From Thalassoglobus sp. JC818 (GTDB lineage: Bacteria; Planctomycetota; Planctomycetia; Planctomycetales; Planctomycetaceae), in contig NZ_JBFEFI010000011.1 of the NCBI RefSeq assembly GCF_040717535.1, positions 42,908 through 106,907 on the forward strand: DNA of 64,000 nucleotides, read 5' to 3'. Positions 46,423-56,560 of the stretch are shown here, one piece after another. The position numbers were made by a program, and so were the translations under genes. The first letter of the stretch is position 1. Every line of letters starts with the position of its first letter. Below the pieces are notes generated by a model. It searched no databases. It was not told where the DNA came from and saw only the letters and a list, made by a program, of their open reading frames with translations.

Positions 46423-46898
46423 CAGTTGATCGTAAACTCAAAAACGTTCTGCGATTCATCGGTTGTCACCGTTGCGGACAACGGCGTATCACTGGAACTA
46501 TTGTAGGCAGGAGGAACAAGACTTTTCGACGTCTCACCATCCTCATGTTCACCAGAAGCTCCCGGATCAAAATTGACGTCCGCGGAATGCTCATCGTCTC
46601 CACCAGCGTCATTCGCTCCGGCGACTGTTCCAGCTTTGTCAACCAGAACAGCATAGCTTCCTTCGGCCGCTCCATCGCCGTATTCGTATGTCGTTAGAAC
46701 AAACTCGCCATTGATGTCTGTGCGTCCCGTCGCCACTGGTTGTTCGTTCTTGGGCGAAAACGAAACCGAAGCATCGGACAGAGGTGTTCCAAACATGATT
46801 ACTTTCCCAGTCACTTTATAGACCGGAACCTGATTGGCATCACCGCTACCACAGCCTGCCATCAGTAAAGCAGACATCATCAGCAATCGAACTGGCAT
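46422..46898 (-). CDS. Lipoprotein with carboxypeptidase-regulatory-like fold
   Basis: The 158-residue lipoprotein has a short signal and lipobox LLMAGC (Cys16). The rest fits the planctomycete transthyretin/carboxypeptidase-regulatory-like beta-sandwich: VYKVTGKVIMFGTPLSDASVSFSP, GRTDINGEFVLTTYEYGDGA and AEGSYAVLVDK. These small proteins usually follow a DUF1559 pseudopilin, as here (171 bases after one). Its stop overlaps the start of the TPR/UnbV gene, so the two are co-translated. A strongly acidic, Gly-rich loop (DAGGDDEHSADVNFDPGASGEHEDGE) is an insertion relative to the paralogue at 48224. Its role beyond anchoring is unknown. Confidence 0.85.
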   Translation of the reverse strand: MPVRLLMMSALLMAGCGSGDANQVPVYKVTGKVIMFGTPLSDASVSFSPKNEQPVATGRTDINGEFVLTTYEYGDGAAEGSYAVLVDKAGTVAGANDAGGDDEHSADVNFDPGASGEHEDGETSKSLVPPAYNSSSDTPLSATVTTDESQNVFEFTIN

Positions 46899-46937
46899 TC
46901 GTCGTCTTTCTATAAATTCAAAGCTGGAAGCGAAGAA

Positions 46938-46970
46938 CCCCAGAACAGATTCTGCCCTGAGGTTCTGGGG
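46938..46970 (-). terminator. Hairpin terminator after DUF1559 gene
   Basis: Nine-base arms CCCCAGAAC (46938-46946) and GTTCTGGGG (46962-46970) form a stem around a 15-base loop. Read on the minus strand it is followed by TTCTTCGCTT. It lies between the pseudopilin stop (47069) and the lipoprotein start (46898), so it may end most pseudopilin transcripts while letting a fraction read on. Confidence 0.7.
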
Positions 46971-47068
46971 ATCAAATTCATGAGGTCGTTAAACAATCGA
47001 TGAGAGATTGGTACCAAATCAACATTGAAGCGGTCGTGACTGAACCGCTTCAAAGATTTGGTTTTATC

Positions 47069-48175
47069 CTAGAACTCTCCGACGATGTCTCCGCCGTTGA
47101 TAGAACCGAGAGCACCCCAAACACCATATGGACTTGGGCCATTGACGGGTGATTCTTGAGTGGTATCACCGGTGTCAATGCTGTCACTGATAAATCGGAC
47201 GGCACCGTCGCCCATCAACACTTGTGCTCCACCTGGATGCAAGCTGGATGGCTCGAAAATTCCGTCTCGCTGGTCACCAGGACCCTGCGAACAGGACGGT
47301 GAATTCGGACCAAGGATGGTGGTCATGGCGCTGAATGCATTCGTTCCATCCATCCAACGTGTTCCCGCCCAGCGGCGAACGCCCCCGTTGTAAACACCGC
47401 CGGGACCGACGGCAGTTTCACAGACTGAAGGATTGACGCGGTACTGGCTTTGTTGAATGTCGATGTGTGTCGCACCGCTCTGAACAGTGGTTCCACCGTT
47501 CTTGGCTTTGATTCGCTCACCCATTGCAATGGTGTTACTCAAACCGTCAACAACTTCCTTAAAGTTTCGGTTGTAGACGTCGCGCCCACCGACAAACATT
47601 CCACGCAGTCCGCGACCGCCATTCCCGTTCCAGCTTGGATTTGTGTCCCAACACTGATCGCCACGGGAGAACATGTAGTTGTTTTTTCCGCGAGGAGATT
47701 GCTCAGTCGTATCTCCATCCGATGGACAGAGAAGCATTGGGATGTTGGCACGAACAGCCTGGTGATTGTTGTCCCAAGGAGTGAAAACAAAACCGTTGTA
47801 GTTCGTCGTACCGTTTACGGAAGCAGCTGTTCCCCCAGCCGAGATGAGATTGAACATCGGGGCTTGATCGATGTAAGGCAGAAGGCCAACCATCCCGTTG
47901 TGACGACGTCCACCGCCACGGGCGTTTCCATTTCCTCCAGCACGACCATGAATGTTTTCTGGTCCGGACCCCCAGGGGAGTGCATTGTAAGTGTCGTGAT
48001 AGTTATGGAGTGCGATCCCGAGTTGTTTCAGCTTGTTCTTACATTCCGTTCGACGAGCAGCTTCCCGCGCCTGTTGGACCGCCGGAAGGAGAAGCGCGAT
48101 TAAAATCGCAATGATTGCAATCACCACCAGCAGTTCGATGAGGGTGAATGCTTTCCTCTTGTTTAGTAACCTCAT
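47069..48175 (-). CDS. DUF1559 type II pseudopilin-like protein
   Basis: From the ATG at 48175 (GGAG six bases before it) the protein is about 368 residues. The N-terminus is a prepilin signal [20 protein letters not shown], a hydrophobic helix that remains after cleavage, followed by the family block [31 protein letters not shown]. The C-terminus has the H-x9-DG motif ([22 protein letters not shown]). In most relatives a glycine precedes the Phe at the cleavage point; here it is alanine. Hundreds of such genes occur in planctomycetes; they are thought to form surface fibres or modules. It stands in a repeat of pseudopilin-hairpin-lipoprotein units. A GTG/TTG start upstream to 48199 is less likely. 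Confidence 0.93.
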   Translation of the reverse strand: MRLLNKRKAFTLIELLVVIAIIAILIALLLPAVQQAREAARRTECKNKLKQLGIALHNYHDTYNALPWGSGPENIHGRAGGNGNARGGGRRHNGMVGLLPYIDQAPMFNLISAGGTAASVNGTTNYNGFVFTPWDNNHQAVRANIPMLLCPSDGDTTEQSPRGKNNYMFSRGDQCWDTNPSWNGNGGRGLRGMFVGGRDVYNRNFKEVVDGLSNTIAMGERIKAKNGGTTVQSGATHIDIQQSQYRVNPSVCETAVGPGGVYNGGVRRWAGTRWMDGTNAFSAMTTILGPNSPSCSQGPGDQRDGIFEPSSLHPGGAQVLMGDGAVRFISDSIDTGDTTQESPVNGPSPYGVWGALGSINGGDIVGEF

Positions 48176-48223
48176 AACCACTCCACAATCTAAAAGCAAT
48201 AAACCAGAAATACCGCAGGAATT

Positions 48224-48700
48224 CTAAGGCAACAACTCAATCTTAATTTCACTCGTTCCCTCTTCGGGAATACTGGCTGTGAGTCCTGAAGTTTCAGGAC
48301 TCTTGTACCGTTCAGGAAGTGCGTTCTTCCAACCGACAGATGCCGTCGCGGCATCATGATGTTCTGAGTCTTCTCCTGGATCAAAAGCTTTTCCGCTGTC
48401 ATCAAACTGAACGGTTTGCATGACGCCAACTTTGTAGCTGCCAGGAACTGCTCCAGATTTGGATGGGAAAGCTTTCAATTCGAAGTAACCACTGCTGTTC
48501 GTCACTCCAGTTGCAGCGTACTTGCCATCAACCGGTGCAAAAACGACAGACGCCCCTTCGACAGGGACCGTATTTAATGTGACATATCCGGATGCTTCGA
48601 TTGTGTCGGGGAGACTTTTGGTCCAAGAATCCGACGATCCGCATCCAGCGATGAAAGCCATCAACCCCAAGGAGAGGGAACTTCGCCACAAACCTTTCAA
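48224..48700 (-). CDS. Lipoprotein with carboxypeptidase-regulatory-like fold
   Basis: The product is a small lipoprotein of the same kind as the one at 46422. I place the start at the TTG at 48700, because AAGAGGAG lies five bases before it and the signal then reads MKGLWRSSLSLGLMAFIAGC, a normal lipoprotein N-terminus. A GTG at 48724 would add eight polar residues with no ribosome binding site. The core is IEASGYVTLNTVPVEGASVVFAP, a transthyretin-like strand set, and GVTNSSGYFELKAFPSK. It follows the pseudopilin at 48887 and precedes the one at 47069. Function unknown. Confidence 0.82.
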   Translation of the reverse strand: MKGLWRSSLSLGLMAFIAGCGSSDSWTKSLPDTIEASGYVTLNTVPVEGASVVFAPVDGKYAATGVTNSSGYFELKAFPSKSGAVPGSYKVGVMQTVQFDDSGKAFDPGEDSEHHDAATASVGWKNALPERYKSPETSGLTASIPEEGTSEIKIELLP

Positions 48701-48768
48701 AGCATTCTCCTCTTGCAACTTCACTCTTGCGAGAATGATTCCGCAGGAGTTGTCTTGGTCTTAGAAAC

Positions 48769-48800
48769 GGACCTCCTCCAATCATCATCGAAGGAGGTCC
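48769..48800 (-). terminator. Hairpin terminator after second DUF1559 gene
   Basis: GGACCTCCT (48769-48777) pairs with AGGAGGTCC (48792-48800) over nine bases with a 14-base loop. On the minus strand it is followed by GTTTCTAAG. It sits in the same position as the hairpin at 46938, between a pseudopilin gene and its lipoprotein partner. The AGGAGG arm would also mask any ribosome binding site if read the other way. Confidence 0.7.
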
Positions 48801-48886
48801 TCAGACTTAGTTTTGATTCGAATGGGCCTTTACCCATTCAGTCAATTTGTCAAACAAAGCTTAAACCATCTTCAAAATGGCTTATC

Positions 48887-49993
48887 TTAGAACTCGCTGA
48901 CAATTTCTCCGCCGGACTTGGTTCCGAGAGCTCCCCAGACACCATACGGAGAAGGTCCAGCCGTGTTTGGCGCAGGTGCGATGGCTGACTTGTTACCGGA
49001 ATCAATGTTCTCACTGATAAACCGAACTGCACCATCAGCAAGCAACGCATTCACGCCACCGATGTGCTCGCTGGTTGGTGTCCAGACACCTGGACCATAG
49101 TGACCGCCACCGTCCTGCCAGCGAGGAGATCCGATGAGGCAAACTGGTGCGTTCGGTGGGAGGATTGTGGTGACGCCCACGAAGAAGGCTGCTCCATCGC
49201 TCCAGCGGTAACCTGGCAGAGTATCTTCTGTGAAGTACGGAGCATCAGGACGCAGACCGGAACCTTGTCGCCAAGCTTCGCAGGAAATTGGAGCGTAAGT
49301 GTCGACGCTCGCTCCAGCTTCTTTAACTGGCATTCCGCGAGCAAGTTGCGTTTCTGGTCGTGATCGCTCAGACATCGCGATGGTATTACTTGTTCCGTCG
49401 GTGATGTCACGGATTCGAGTAACGGCACCACGACCGAAGATACCGCGGTTGTACATCGGGCGAGTTTGTTCCGCCAACGCACTGTCGTTTCGTTCATTCG
49501 AAGCAACCACTGAACCGAGGTAGTTGTCTCCACCACAGAAACCGTAGCTCTCTGTTCCGCGTTGACGACCGGCGTTGTTCGGCTCAATTGAACCGGCATC
49601 ACTCGGGCAGTTAAGAGCTTCAAGTACGGATTTGTTCCACTCGTTGTTCGCCCAGGCGTTGGTCTGGTTGTCGACGATGACGTTGTAGAGCGGACTTTGA
49701 TCGATGTAAGGAAGCAAAGCGACGTAGGCCGACATTCTCAAACGAAGGGCTCGACTCTGAATTGTTCCTGTTCCACCCTGTCGAGCAGGAAAGGAGCGGT
49801 AGACATCATGGTAGTTGTGGAGAGCGAGTCCCAACTGCTTCATGTTGTTTCGGCATTGAGTACGGCGAGCCGCCTCACGTGCCTGCTGCACAGCTGGCAG
49901 CAAGAGTGCAATCAGAATCGCGATGATCGCGATCACCACGAGGAGTTCGATCAGCGTGAACCCTCGTTTTCGTTGGAGAGTTGGCCTCAGCAT
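48887..49993 (-). CDS. DUF1559 type II pseudopilin-like protein
   Basis: From the ATG at 49993 (AGGA seven bases upstream) the protein is about 368 residues. The prepilin signal is [22 protein letters not shown] with the standard glycine before the cleavage point. Then come REAARRTQCRNNMKQLGLALHNYHDVYRSFP and a C-terminal [22 protein letters not shown] (H-x9-DG). It resembles the pseudopilin at 47069 in length and order of motifs, so the two came from one duplication. The upstream ATG at 50017 is in frame but lacks a good ribosome binding site. It is the first gene of the five-gene minus-strand row and is divergent from the TPR/UnbV gene at 50599. Confidence 0.93.
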   Translation of the reverse strand: MLRPTLQRKRGFTLIELLVVIAIIAILIALLLPAVQQAREAARRTQCRNNMKQLGLALHNYHDVYRSFPARQGGTGTIQSRALRLRMSAYVALLPYIDQSPLYNVIVDNQTNAWANNEWNKSVLEALNCPSDAGSIEPNNAGRQRGTESYGFCGGDNYLGSVVASNERNDSALAEQTRPMYNRGIFGRGAVTRIRDITDGTSNTIAMSERSRPETQLARGMPVKEAGASVDTYAPISCEAWRQGSGLRPDAPYFTEDTLPGYRWSDGAAFFVGVTTILPPNAPVCLIGSPRWQDGGGHYGPGVWTPTSEHIGGVNALLADGAVRFISENIDSGNKSAIAPAPNTAGPSPYGVWGALGTKSGGEIVSEF

Positions 49994-50598
49994 GCCACAT
50001 CCTTTCGAAAATTTCATAAAACGCGAAACAGGGAAAAGTTATCAGAAATGCCATTCAAGCAGACGCAATCCCCCGTGGTTGGGAGACGTGAACGAGATGG
50101 ATATTGAATAGAAATGTCGATCAGACTACCGGGTCAGAACGCCCCGCATTCATTGAGAATAGTTGATGGGTTTCGGGATGCAACCCCAACGTTCGCAAAA
50201 ATACACAAAAGTTTTGTGAACCCCAATCACAACAGCAACAACGAGTACGTCACAGAGAATCGTAAACAACTCCACCTATGAGACTTATGAACCATACTGT
50301 CACATCTGAGAGAACTGATGTTTCCACATCATGTTTTCCCAGCTTAGTGAACCACATGGAGGCACAGATCTTGCTGTAAACTCAACTCGGCAAAACCCAT
50401 CAACAACCTTTGACGCGTTCGTTGCTTTTGCTGTTATGCAACGTCGGCAGTTCTGGCTTTCGACCTTGACTGCTCGCATTGCATCAATGCCAACGGATAT
50501 GATGATCCTCTGAAGCTGGATCAGAGTATCCCCTCCCCGAAAAACGGCACGTACACTTTTCGTTCGCTGCTCAAACATCAAATCTCAAGACACTTGCA
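49994..50598. other. Divergent region between pseudopilin and TPR/UnbV genes
   Basis: About 600 bases separate the two outward-facing genes. The short frames seen here (50300-50581 minus, 50331-50513 plus) have no family likeness and lie head on. The gap should carry the promoters of both long transcription units; nothing specific can be called by eye. Confidence 0.5.
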
Positions 50599-53589
50599 GT
50601 GGCTGTGCAAATCGAAGAAAGCAATCAACCGCCGATCACTCGATCACGTTCTGCTCTCGCGATGCGAATCATTCTCGCCGGCATCCTGATTGGAGTCGTC
50701 GGGACAGTACTACTGAGAACCTTCAACGCGACTCCAACCCGCGAGTTGCTCATTGAGAAGACAGAACAATCGTTAAAGACTGGTGAGTTTATTGAGGCGG
50801 AAGAACTCGCTCGCGAACTGCACGAGTCTTCTCCAAAAGACACCGTTTCCGCAGAACTTCTTGCTCGATGTCTGACAGGCCAACAGAAGTTTCAGGAGGC
50901 CGTTTCGTTGATCGAGCAGTTTCCTGAGAGTGCAGGACTGCAGAAGCGATCTGCGTTGATTTATCGCGATCACTTACTTCAGCTCGACAAAGCAGCAAAA
51001 TGCTTTCAACTCGCTCTCAATGCTGAACCGAACGACGTTCAGACGCTTACCGACCAGGCGAATCTGCTCACCCTGTGTGGTCAAAAGAGTGACTCGGTCG
51101 AGCTGATCTTACGAGTGATTCAGTCTGGAGCTGAGACGGATCTCGTGATGCTACTCGCTCGCGAGGAAAGCGGAATCGATGATCTGCCGACGTTACTCGC
51201 AGCACGAGAAGCGACCCCAGAGGATTCCTTTCCAATTCTCGGACTCGCACAGCGAGCCATTCTCAATGACGATCCCGAAGCGGCGATCAGACTATTGCGA
51301 GAAGCCCTGGAATTGAGCAACGCTCCTTCAATCACTCGACCACTGCTCATGCTTGAACTGTCGAAACTTGAAAGAGACCGAGAGCTTTCGATTGAAATTG
51401 AGACGGCAAGAGATCGAGAGTTGTCATATCCGCAATACTGGCAAGCACGAGGAGAGCTTGCTGCCCGACAAGGTGATCGTTCTTCTGCAATGCACTGCTA
51501 CCTGAAAGCCTGGCAACTCGCTCCGGAATCTCGATCTGTGACCAGCCAACTCATTCAACTGGCTGCCGACGCTGATCGAGACGAAGGGGTGATTGTCCTC
51601 AAAGATCGACTTCAGAAGCTCGACCAATTTGAACAAGTCATTTCGCGCGTTCTTTTCGGAGGACAACAGGGAGGAATCGACGATCTTCTGGCAGTGACGA
51701 ACGCTTATTATGAAGTCGGCCGTGCTTGGGAAGCACTTCACTTTTGCAAGATCGCAATCGATATCGATCCGAACTCTTCAGCGTTTCGCAAGTTGTACGA
51801 ACAGCTGCAAAGCGATTGTCGCGAAACTCCACTTCGACTAACGCTCATCTCTTTTATCGATCCTGTCCCGTTGACTCCGGATGAATTTCCACTTTCGCCG
51901 CCGTCTCGAGATGATTCTCCTCAGCAGAACGCTCCGAGCCAGGCAGTTCCTGCAATCGCCTTTGTCGATCAAGCACAGCAAACTGGTTTTCACTTTCGGT
52001 TCCAAAACAAAACCGGTGCCGATGGGAAGCCACTGATCTGGACGTTTTCAGGAGGTGGCATCGGAGTCATTGACTTCGATCTGGACGGATGGCCGGACGT
52101 GATTTGCACACAAGCTGACTGCCGCCCATTGGAACCTGCGGGATCAAGTCACGATCAACTGTTCCGGAATCTGTCCGGCGAACAGTTTGTTTCCGTCGAG
52201 CAGCGTGCTCTCGTCGAAGAGACAGGTTTCGGACAGGGAGTTTCGATCGGCGATGTCAACTCTGATGGATTCCCTGATGTCTACATCGCGAACTTCGGCA
52301 AAAACGCTCTGCACATCAACAACGGGGACGGAACTTTTGCGCTGTCAGCTGATTTCGATTCTGAAGAACAGTGGACGACGAGTTGCCTCGTGGCAGACCT
52401 CAATTCCGATGGTCTGGCGGACCTCTATGACGTCAACTACCTCAGCGGGACCGACGGTCTCAGCAAGACCTGTCTTCATGCTGACGGCTCACTTGCAATG
52501 TGTCAGCCGTACGATTTTGACGGGGCACCGGACTCAATCCGGCTGAATACTCGATCAGGAATGTTTCAATCCATTCAGCCCAACGTACTCCCAGCGATGG
52601 ACGGCAAAGGGCTCGGAATCGTGACCTGGCGGGAAGAACACTCCGACGGGCCGTTGCTGTTTGTGGCGAACGACACAACCGCGAATTACCTGTTTCAATG
52701 CAGCAGCAAGACTGACGGGCTTCAACTGAACGATGTCGCTTTAACTTCTGGAGTGGCGTTTAACCGCGATGGAAAAGCGGAAGGTTGCATGGGAGTCGTT
52801 GTCAGCGACTTCGATCAGAACGGCCTGTTTGATCTTCATACGACTAATTTCCTGGCTGAGTCGAATACCTTCTACCAGCAACTGACTCCGGGATTTTTCG
52901 AAGACCGGACAGTCGCCAGTCAACTTGAAAGCACGACATGGAACAGCCTCGGATTTGGAACGCAGTCACTCGACTCCGATCTTGACGGCACTCCAGAACT
53001 GTTCGTTGCGAACGGGCATCTTCAAGACCTCACACGTTTTGGTCGGCCGTTTCGAATGGCGCCGCAACTCTTCTATCAAGCGGGAATCCAATTTCACGAG
53101 CTGCCAGGATCAGAAGTCGGCGAATACTTTCAACGACTTCACCTGGGACGAGCAGCTGTCAAGCTTGACTGGAATCGTGATGGCCTCGACGACTTGATTG
53201 TCGGTCATCTTGACGAAGATTATGCCCTACTGACGAATCAGACTCTCCCTGTCGGAAAGCATCTCAAGCTCACCCTGAAAGGGGTTCAGTCTGCACGAGA
53301 TGCCATCGGTGCGCGAGTTCGCATCACCGGAAAGGAGAGCTCTCGACTCGTGCAACTGACAGCGGGAGATGGGTATCTGGCCTCAAACGAGCGCGTTTTG
53401 AATATCGGATGGGCTGACCTCGACCGCGCTGTTCAGATTGAAATTCAGTGGCCCAGCGGCATTCGACAGGTCATCCAAGATGTGAATGTGCCGGGGCATT
53501 TTTTGATCGTCGAAGAACAAGAAAAAATCTATTCCATCGGTGTGAATGCTTCTCAAAACGATCGACCTGACTCCACGATTACCAACTGA
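50599..53589 (+). CDS. TPR / FG-GAP / ASPIC-UnbV protein, membrane anchored
   Basis: The 996-residue paralogue of the protein at 43438 has the same three-part layout but is held by an N-terminal transmembrane helix (about 22-41, MRIILAGILIGVVGTVLL) and not a lipobox. TPR-like helices run from about 45 to 420, FG-GAP loops from about 470 to 870 (GVIDFDLDGWPDVICT, IGDVNSDGFPDVYIAN, VVSDFDQNGLFDLHT), and ASPIC/UnbV from about 890 to 975 (VQSARDAIGARVRITG, TAGDGYLASNERVLNIGW). The start is a GTG at 50599; no strong ribosome binding site is visible and GTG 50605 is possible. It is followed by an LRR-like gene and a sulfatase. A surface role with the LRR-like and sulfatase partners is inferred. Confidence 0.9.
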   Translation: MAVQIEESNQPPITRSRSALAMRIILAGILIGVVGTVLLRTFNATPTRELLIEKTEQSLKTGEFIEAEELARELHESSPKDTVSAELLARCLTGQQKFQEAVSLIEQFPESAGLQKRSALIYRDHLLQLDKAAKCFQLALNAEPNDVQTLTDQANLLTLCGQKSDSVELILRVIQSGAETDLVMLLAREESGIDDLPTLLAAREATPEDSFPILGLAQRAILNDDPEAAIRLLREALELSNAPSITRPLLMLELSKLERDRELSIEIETARDRELSYPQYWQARGELAARQGDRSSAMHCYLKAWQLAPESRSVTSQLIQLAADADRDEGVIVLKDRLQKLDQFEQVISRVLFGGQQGGIDDLLAVTNAYYEVGRAWEALHFCKIAIDIDPNSSAFRKLYEQLQSDCRETPLRLTLISFIDPVPLTPDEFPLSPPSRDDSPQQNAPSQAVPAIAFVDQAQQTGFHFRFQNKTGADGKPLIWTFSGGGIGVIDFDLDGWPDVICTQADCRPLEPAGSSHDQLFRNLSGEQFVSVEQRALVEETGFGQGVSIGDVNSDGFPDVYIANFGKNALHINNGDGTFALSADFDSEEQWTTSCLVADLNSDGLADLYDVNYLSGTDGLSKTCLHADGSLAMCQPYDFDGAPDSIRLNTRSGMFQSIQPNVLPAMDGKGLGIVTWREEHSDGPLLFVANDTTANYLFQCSSKTDGLQLNDVALTSGVAFNRDGKAEGCMGVVVSDFDQNGLFDLHTTNFLAESNTFYQQLTPGFFEDRTVASQLESTTWNSLGFGTQSLDSDLDGTPELFVANGHLQDLTRFGRPFRMAPQLFYQAGIQFHELPGSEVGEYFQRLHLGRAAVKLDWNRDGLDDLIVGHLDEDYALLTNQTLPVGKHLKLTLKGVQSARDAIGARVRITGKESSRLVQLTAGDGYLASNERVLNIGWADLDRAVQIEIQWPSGIRQVIQDVNVPGHFLIVEEQEKIYSIGVNASQNDRPDSTITN

Positions 53590-53714
53590 TTTCTTGATTC
53601 GCTCTCTGCAAGAGATCGATGAAAGTCTCTCAAATCGCCCAATAGACAGCTGGCGGATGAACGATTAGACTCCCATTCTCAATCGTTGATGTATCTTTTG
53701 TCAGGTGTTTGAGA

Positions 53715-54941
53715 ATGAATAAAGCGAAAATCTGGTTGCCCGCTCTGATCGTTGTGGCTGGCTTGATCTACTGGTTCACTCAATCCAACGGACCGGCGGA
53801 TTCACTTCGGAGTCGAGGCATGAGTCTTCGCCAGCTGGATTCCGGCGAGATTGTTTCCGTCGAAATGAAGACCGATCAGTTTAATGACTCCGACCTGGAG
53901 ACCGTCTCAAAGATCGAGACCCTTGAATCCTTAAACGCATCGAACTCATCGATCACGAACGAAGGCCTTCAACATTTACAGAAGCTTCCCAAGCTCGAAT
54001 ATCTTTCGCTCGCAAATACTTCTGTCGACGACTCTGCGATCCCAACACTTACGGAACTGAAGTCGCTGGAGACGCTCGTGCTGGATGGATGTGCCGTCAG
54101 CCCTGAAGCACTCAAGGCACTAGCAGGACTTCCCAATCTGATTGAGCTTTCTGTCTACGACGTCTCCATCCCGTACAAAGAATTGCTTCAACTTGAAGAT
54201 GATCTCGGCGAGAACACGGACATCTTCATCAATGCTGAAAGTGTGTTTGGAAGCCCCGAGGAAGCGAAAGCTGTGTACGAATGGGATGACCAGAGAATGA
54301 TCACCATTCAACTGACCGAGGATTCCCCGGCAGACATTCTTTCAACGGTTGAACAGCCGCAGTTGATCGCGAATTTGCTCGTCCCGGTCGAAGTTGAAGC
54401 AGACATTGATTATCAGCCAGCCACCACTTTTGAGAACTTGAAGGAAGTGAAAGTTGGTCAGGAAATTGACGACGATGACTTCATCCTTCTCGTTGGCCTG
54501 GATCATCTTCGGTATCTGACACTCGAGAACGCCAACATTACATCTGACGGGTTAGATCGCCTTCCCGAGGATTGCGTGCTCGAAAGCTTAGAGATCATCT
54601 CCCAGTCACCTCTGGCGAGCGGTTTAAAGAATTTCGGTCGCCTTGGAACCGTCAAACTTCTCCGACTCTCGTTTCCGAATGCTGAACAATCGGCTTTTGA
54701 TGAGCTTTCCGAATTGCATCCGGACTTGGAGTCACTGAGCTTGATCGACTCACCGATTACGTGTGAGCAAGTCGAGTTTCTCGAAAAACTTCGCAAGATG
54801 TCATTCGTCAATCTCGCTGGGACGAATGTGACCGATGAGTGCGTAGACTACCTGAGGAAACTCCGGCACATCACTCACATCGAACTTCGAGGATCGAAAG
54901 TCACACCTGATATTGCTGCGACTTTTGCAATCGGCGGATAG
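53715..54941 (+). CDS. Membrane-anchored leucine-rich-repeat-like protein
   Basis: The protein has about 408 residues. The N-terminal hydrophobic segment (about 6-23, [15 protein letters not shown]) is a membrane anchor; the outer part has irregular leucine-rich repeats ([62 protein letters not shown]). The layout matches the gene at 40261 and it too is followed by a sulfatase. The ATG at 53715 is preceded by CAGGTG; the TTG two codons earlier is in frame. A central segment (about 150-260) is less repeat-like and rich in acid residues. No enzyme motif is present. Likely a binding surface at the cell envelope. Confidence 0.75.
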   Translation: MNKAKIWLPALIVVAGLIYWFTQSNGPADSLRSRGMSLRQLDSGEIVSVEMKTDQFNDSDLETVSKIETLESLNASNSSITNEGLQHLQKLPKLEYLSLANTSVDDSAIPTLTELKSLETLVLDGCAVSPEALKALAGLPNLIELSVYDVSIPYKELLQLEDDLGENTDIFINAESVFGSPEEAKAVYEWDDQRMITIQLTEDSPADILSTVEQPQLIANLLVPVEVEADIDYQPATTFENLKEVKVGQEIDDDDFILLVGLDHLRYLTLENANITSDGLDRLPEDCVLESLEIISQSPLASGLKNFGRLGTVKLLRLSFPNAEQSAFDELSELHPDLESLSLIDSPITCEQVEFLEKLRKMSFVNLAGTNVTDECVDYLRKLRHITHIELRGSKVTPDIAATFAIGG

Positions 54942-55051
54942 GTACGTGCAGAGCAGGTTTCGAAACCTGGTCGCTGCAGCGATTCCGAATTCTTCAGCTT
55001 CTCATCGAGTGTAAGCGTCGAACTCACCTTCATGGTCTGAAAGAGGCGATC

Positions 55052-56560
55052 ATGGTTTCAGCAAACATCTTCAGGAAGATCTGTCCCGTGTTTGCTCCAA
55101 TCGAACGACTGGTGCTTTCGGTCGCTTTGTTAATTGTCCCACTGGCTAGCATCGTCGCAGGTGAAGATGAATCGCCCAACGTGCTATTCATTGCTGTCGA
55201 CGATCTAGCGTGCACGCTGGGATGCTATGGCGATCTGATCGCCCATACACCGCACATTGATCGACTCGCTGCGGAAGGTGTTTGCTTCCAGCGTGCTTAC
55301 AATCAGTTACCGCTCTGCAATCCAACGCGGGCATCGGTGATGACTGGGCTGCGACCTGATGTCATTAAGGTCTATGACCTCGACCGTCATTTTCGCGACG
55401 AAGTCCCGGATGCTGTGACGCTCCCGCAGGCCTTTCAAAAGGCAGGTTACTTTGCTGGCCGCGTCGGGAAGATTTATCACTACAACGTACCTGCCTCGAT
55501 CGGGACGGACGGATTCGATGATCCTCCATCCTGGAATCGGACGGTTAATCCGTCGGGGCGTGATAAGGTTGAAGAAGAGTTGATTTTCAATGCGGAACCT
55601 CATCGCAAGATCAGCGCAGCTCTGAGTTGGCTGGCTGCGGAAGGGAACGACGCCGAACAAACCGACGGAATGATCGCAACGGAGGCAATTCGCATCCTCG
55701 AAGAAAAACGTGACGAGCCGTTCTTTCTGGGTGTTGGATTTTTTCGACCGCACACGCCCTATGTCGCTCCCAAGAAATACTTCGCTCAATACCCGCTTCG
55801 AGACCTTCGTCTCCCTTTCAGCCCGCCGGATGATCGCGCTGACATCCCCGTGGCAGCGTTCGCTCACAACTGCCCCGTCCCGAACTATGGACTCGATGAG
55901 GAGACGCTGCTGAGAGCAACTCAGGCTTACTATGCTTCGGTGTCATTTATTGATGCTCAAGTGGGTCGTCTGATGGAAGCACTCGACCGGCTTGGGATTG
56001 CCGACAAAACGATCGTCGTCTTGTGGAGCGACCACGGATACCATCTCGGAGAACACGACGGGATGTGGCAGAAACGATCGTTGTTCGAACAATCAGCCCG
56101 CGCTCCGTTGATGATTCGTTCTCCGGGTCATCAACAAGATAGAGGACCGTGCCAGCGCATCGTCGAGTTCGTGGACATCTATCCAACGATCACCGACCTG
56201 GCCGGAATCGAAGCTCCTGAAGAACTCGCAGGTCGCAGCCTTCGCCCACTTCTGGATGACGTGAATGCCGACTGGGACGGATTAGCGATCACACAGGTCT
56301 TACGTCCTCAGGATGATCGTCTCGAAACACCTGTGATGGGTTGCAGTATTCGGACTGACCGTTACCGATACACTGAATGGGGTGACGGCCAGCACGGAAT
56401 CGAACTCTACGACCATCAGACCGACCCCGGAGAGTTTCACAATTTGGCTGTCTCTCCAGATGAGCGCGCGGCACGAGTGATTCAACGGTTGCGCCCGCTC
56501 CTCCGAAACTTTGCTTCCGGAGCGATCCCCGAAACGCCGTTCAACCCCGAGCGACTGTAA
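55052..56560 (+). CDS. Sulfatase (iduronate-2-sulfatase-like), exported
   Basis: The 502-residue protein has a signal peptide (about 17-36) and the iduronate-sulfatase-type core: [18 protein letters not shown], formylglycine motif at Cys89 ([15 protein letters not shown]), [10 protein letters not shown] in place of the usual GKWHLG, and [32 protein letters not shown]. The Tyr-Leu-His cluster GYHLGEH is typical of iduronate-2-sulfatases. The product should cut sulfate esters from a uronic-acid-type glycan, but that is family inference. The ATG at 55052 is preceded by AAAGAGG. It ends the plus-strand row begun at 50599 and borders the mobile region to the right. Confidence 0.93.
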   Translation: MVSANIFRKICPVFAPIERLVLSVALLIVPLASIVAGEDESPNVLFIAVDDLACTLGCYGDLIAHTPHIDRLAAEGVCFQRAYNQLPLCNPTRASVMTGLRPDVIKVYDLDRHFRDEVPDAVTLPQAFQKAGYFAGRVGKIYHYNVPASIGTDGFDDPPSWNRTVNPSGRDKVEEELIFNAEPHRKISAALSWLAAEGNDAEQTDGMIATEAIRILEEKRDEPFFLGVGFFRPHTPYVAPKKYFAQYPLRDLRLPFSPPDDRADIPVAAFAHNCPVPNYGLDEETLLRATQAYYASVSFIDAQVGRLMEALDRLGIADKTIVVLWSDHGYHLGEHDGMWQKRSLFEQSARAPLMIRSPGHQQDRGPCQRIVEFVDIYPTITDLAGIEAPEELAGRSLRPLLDDVNADWDGLAITQVLRPQDDRLETPVMGCSIRTDRYRYTEWGDGQHGIELYDHQTDPGEFHNLAVSPDERAARVIQRLRPLLRNFASGAIPETPFNPERL

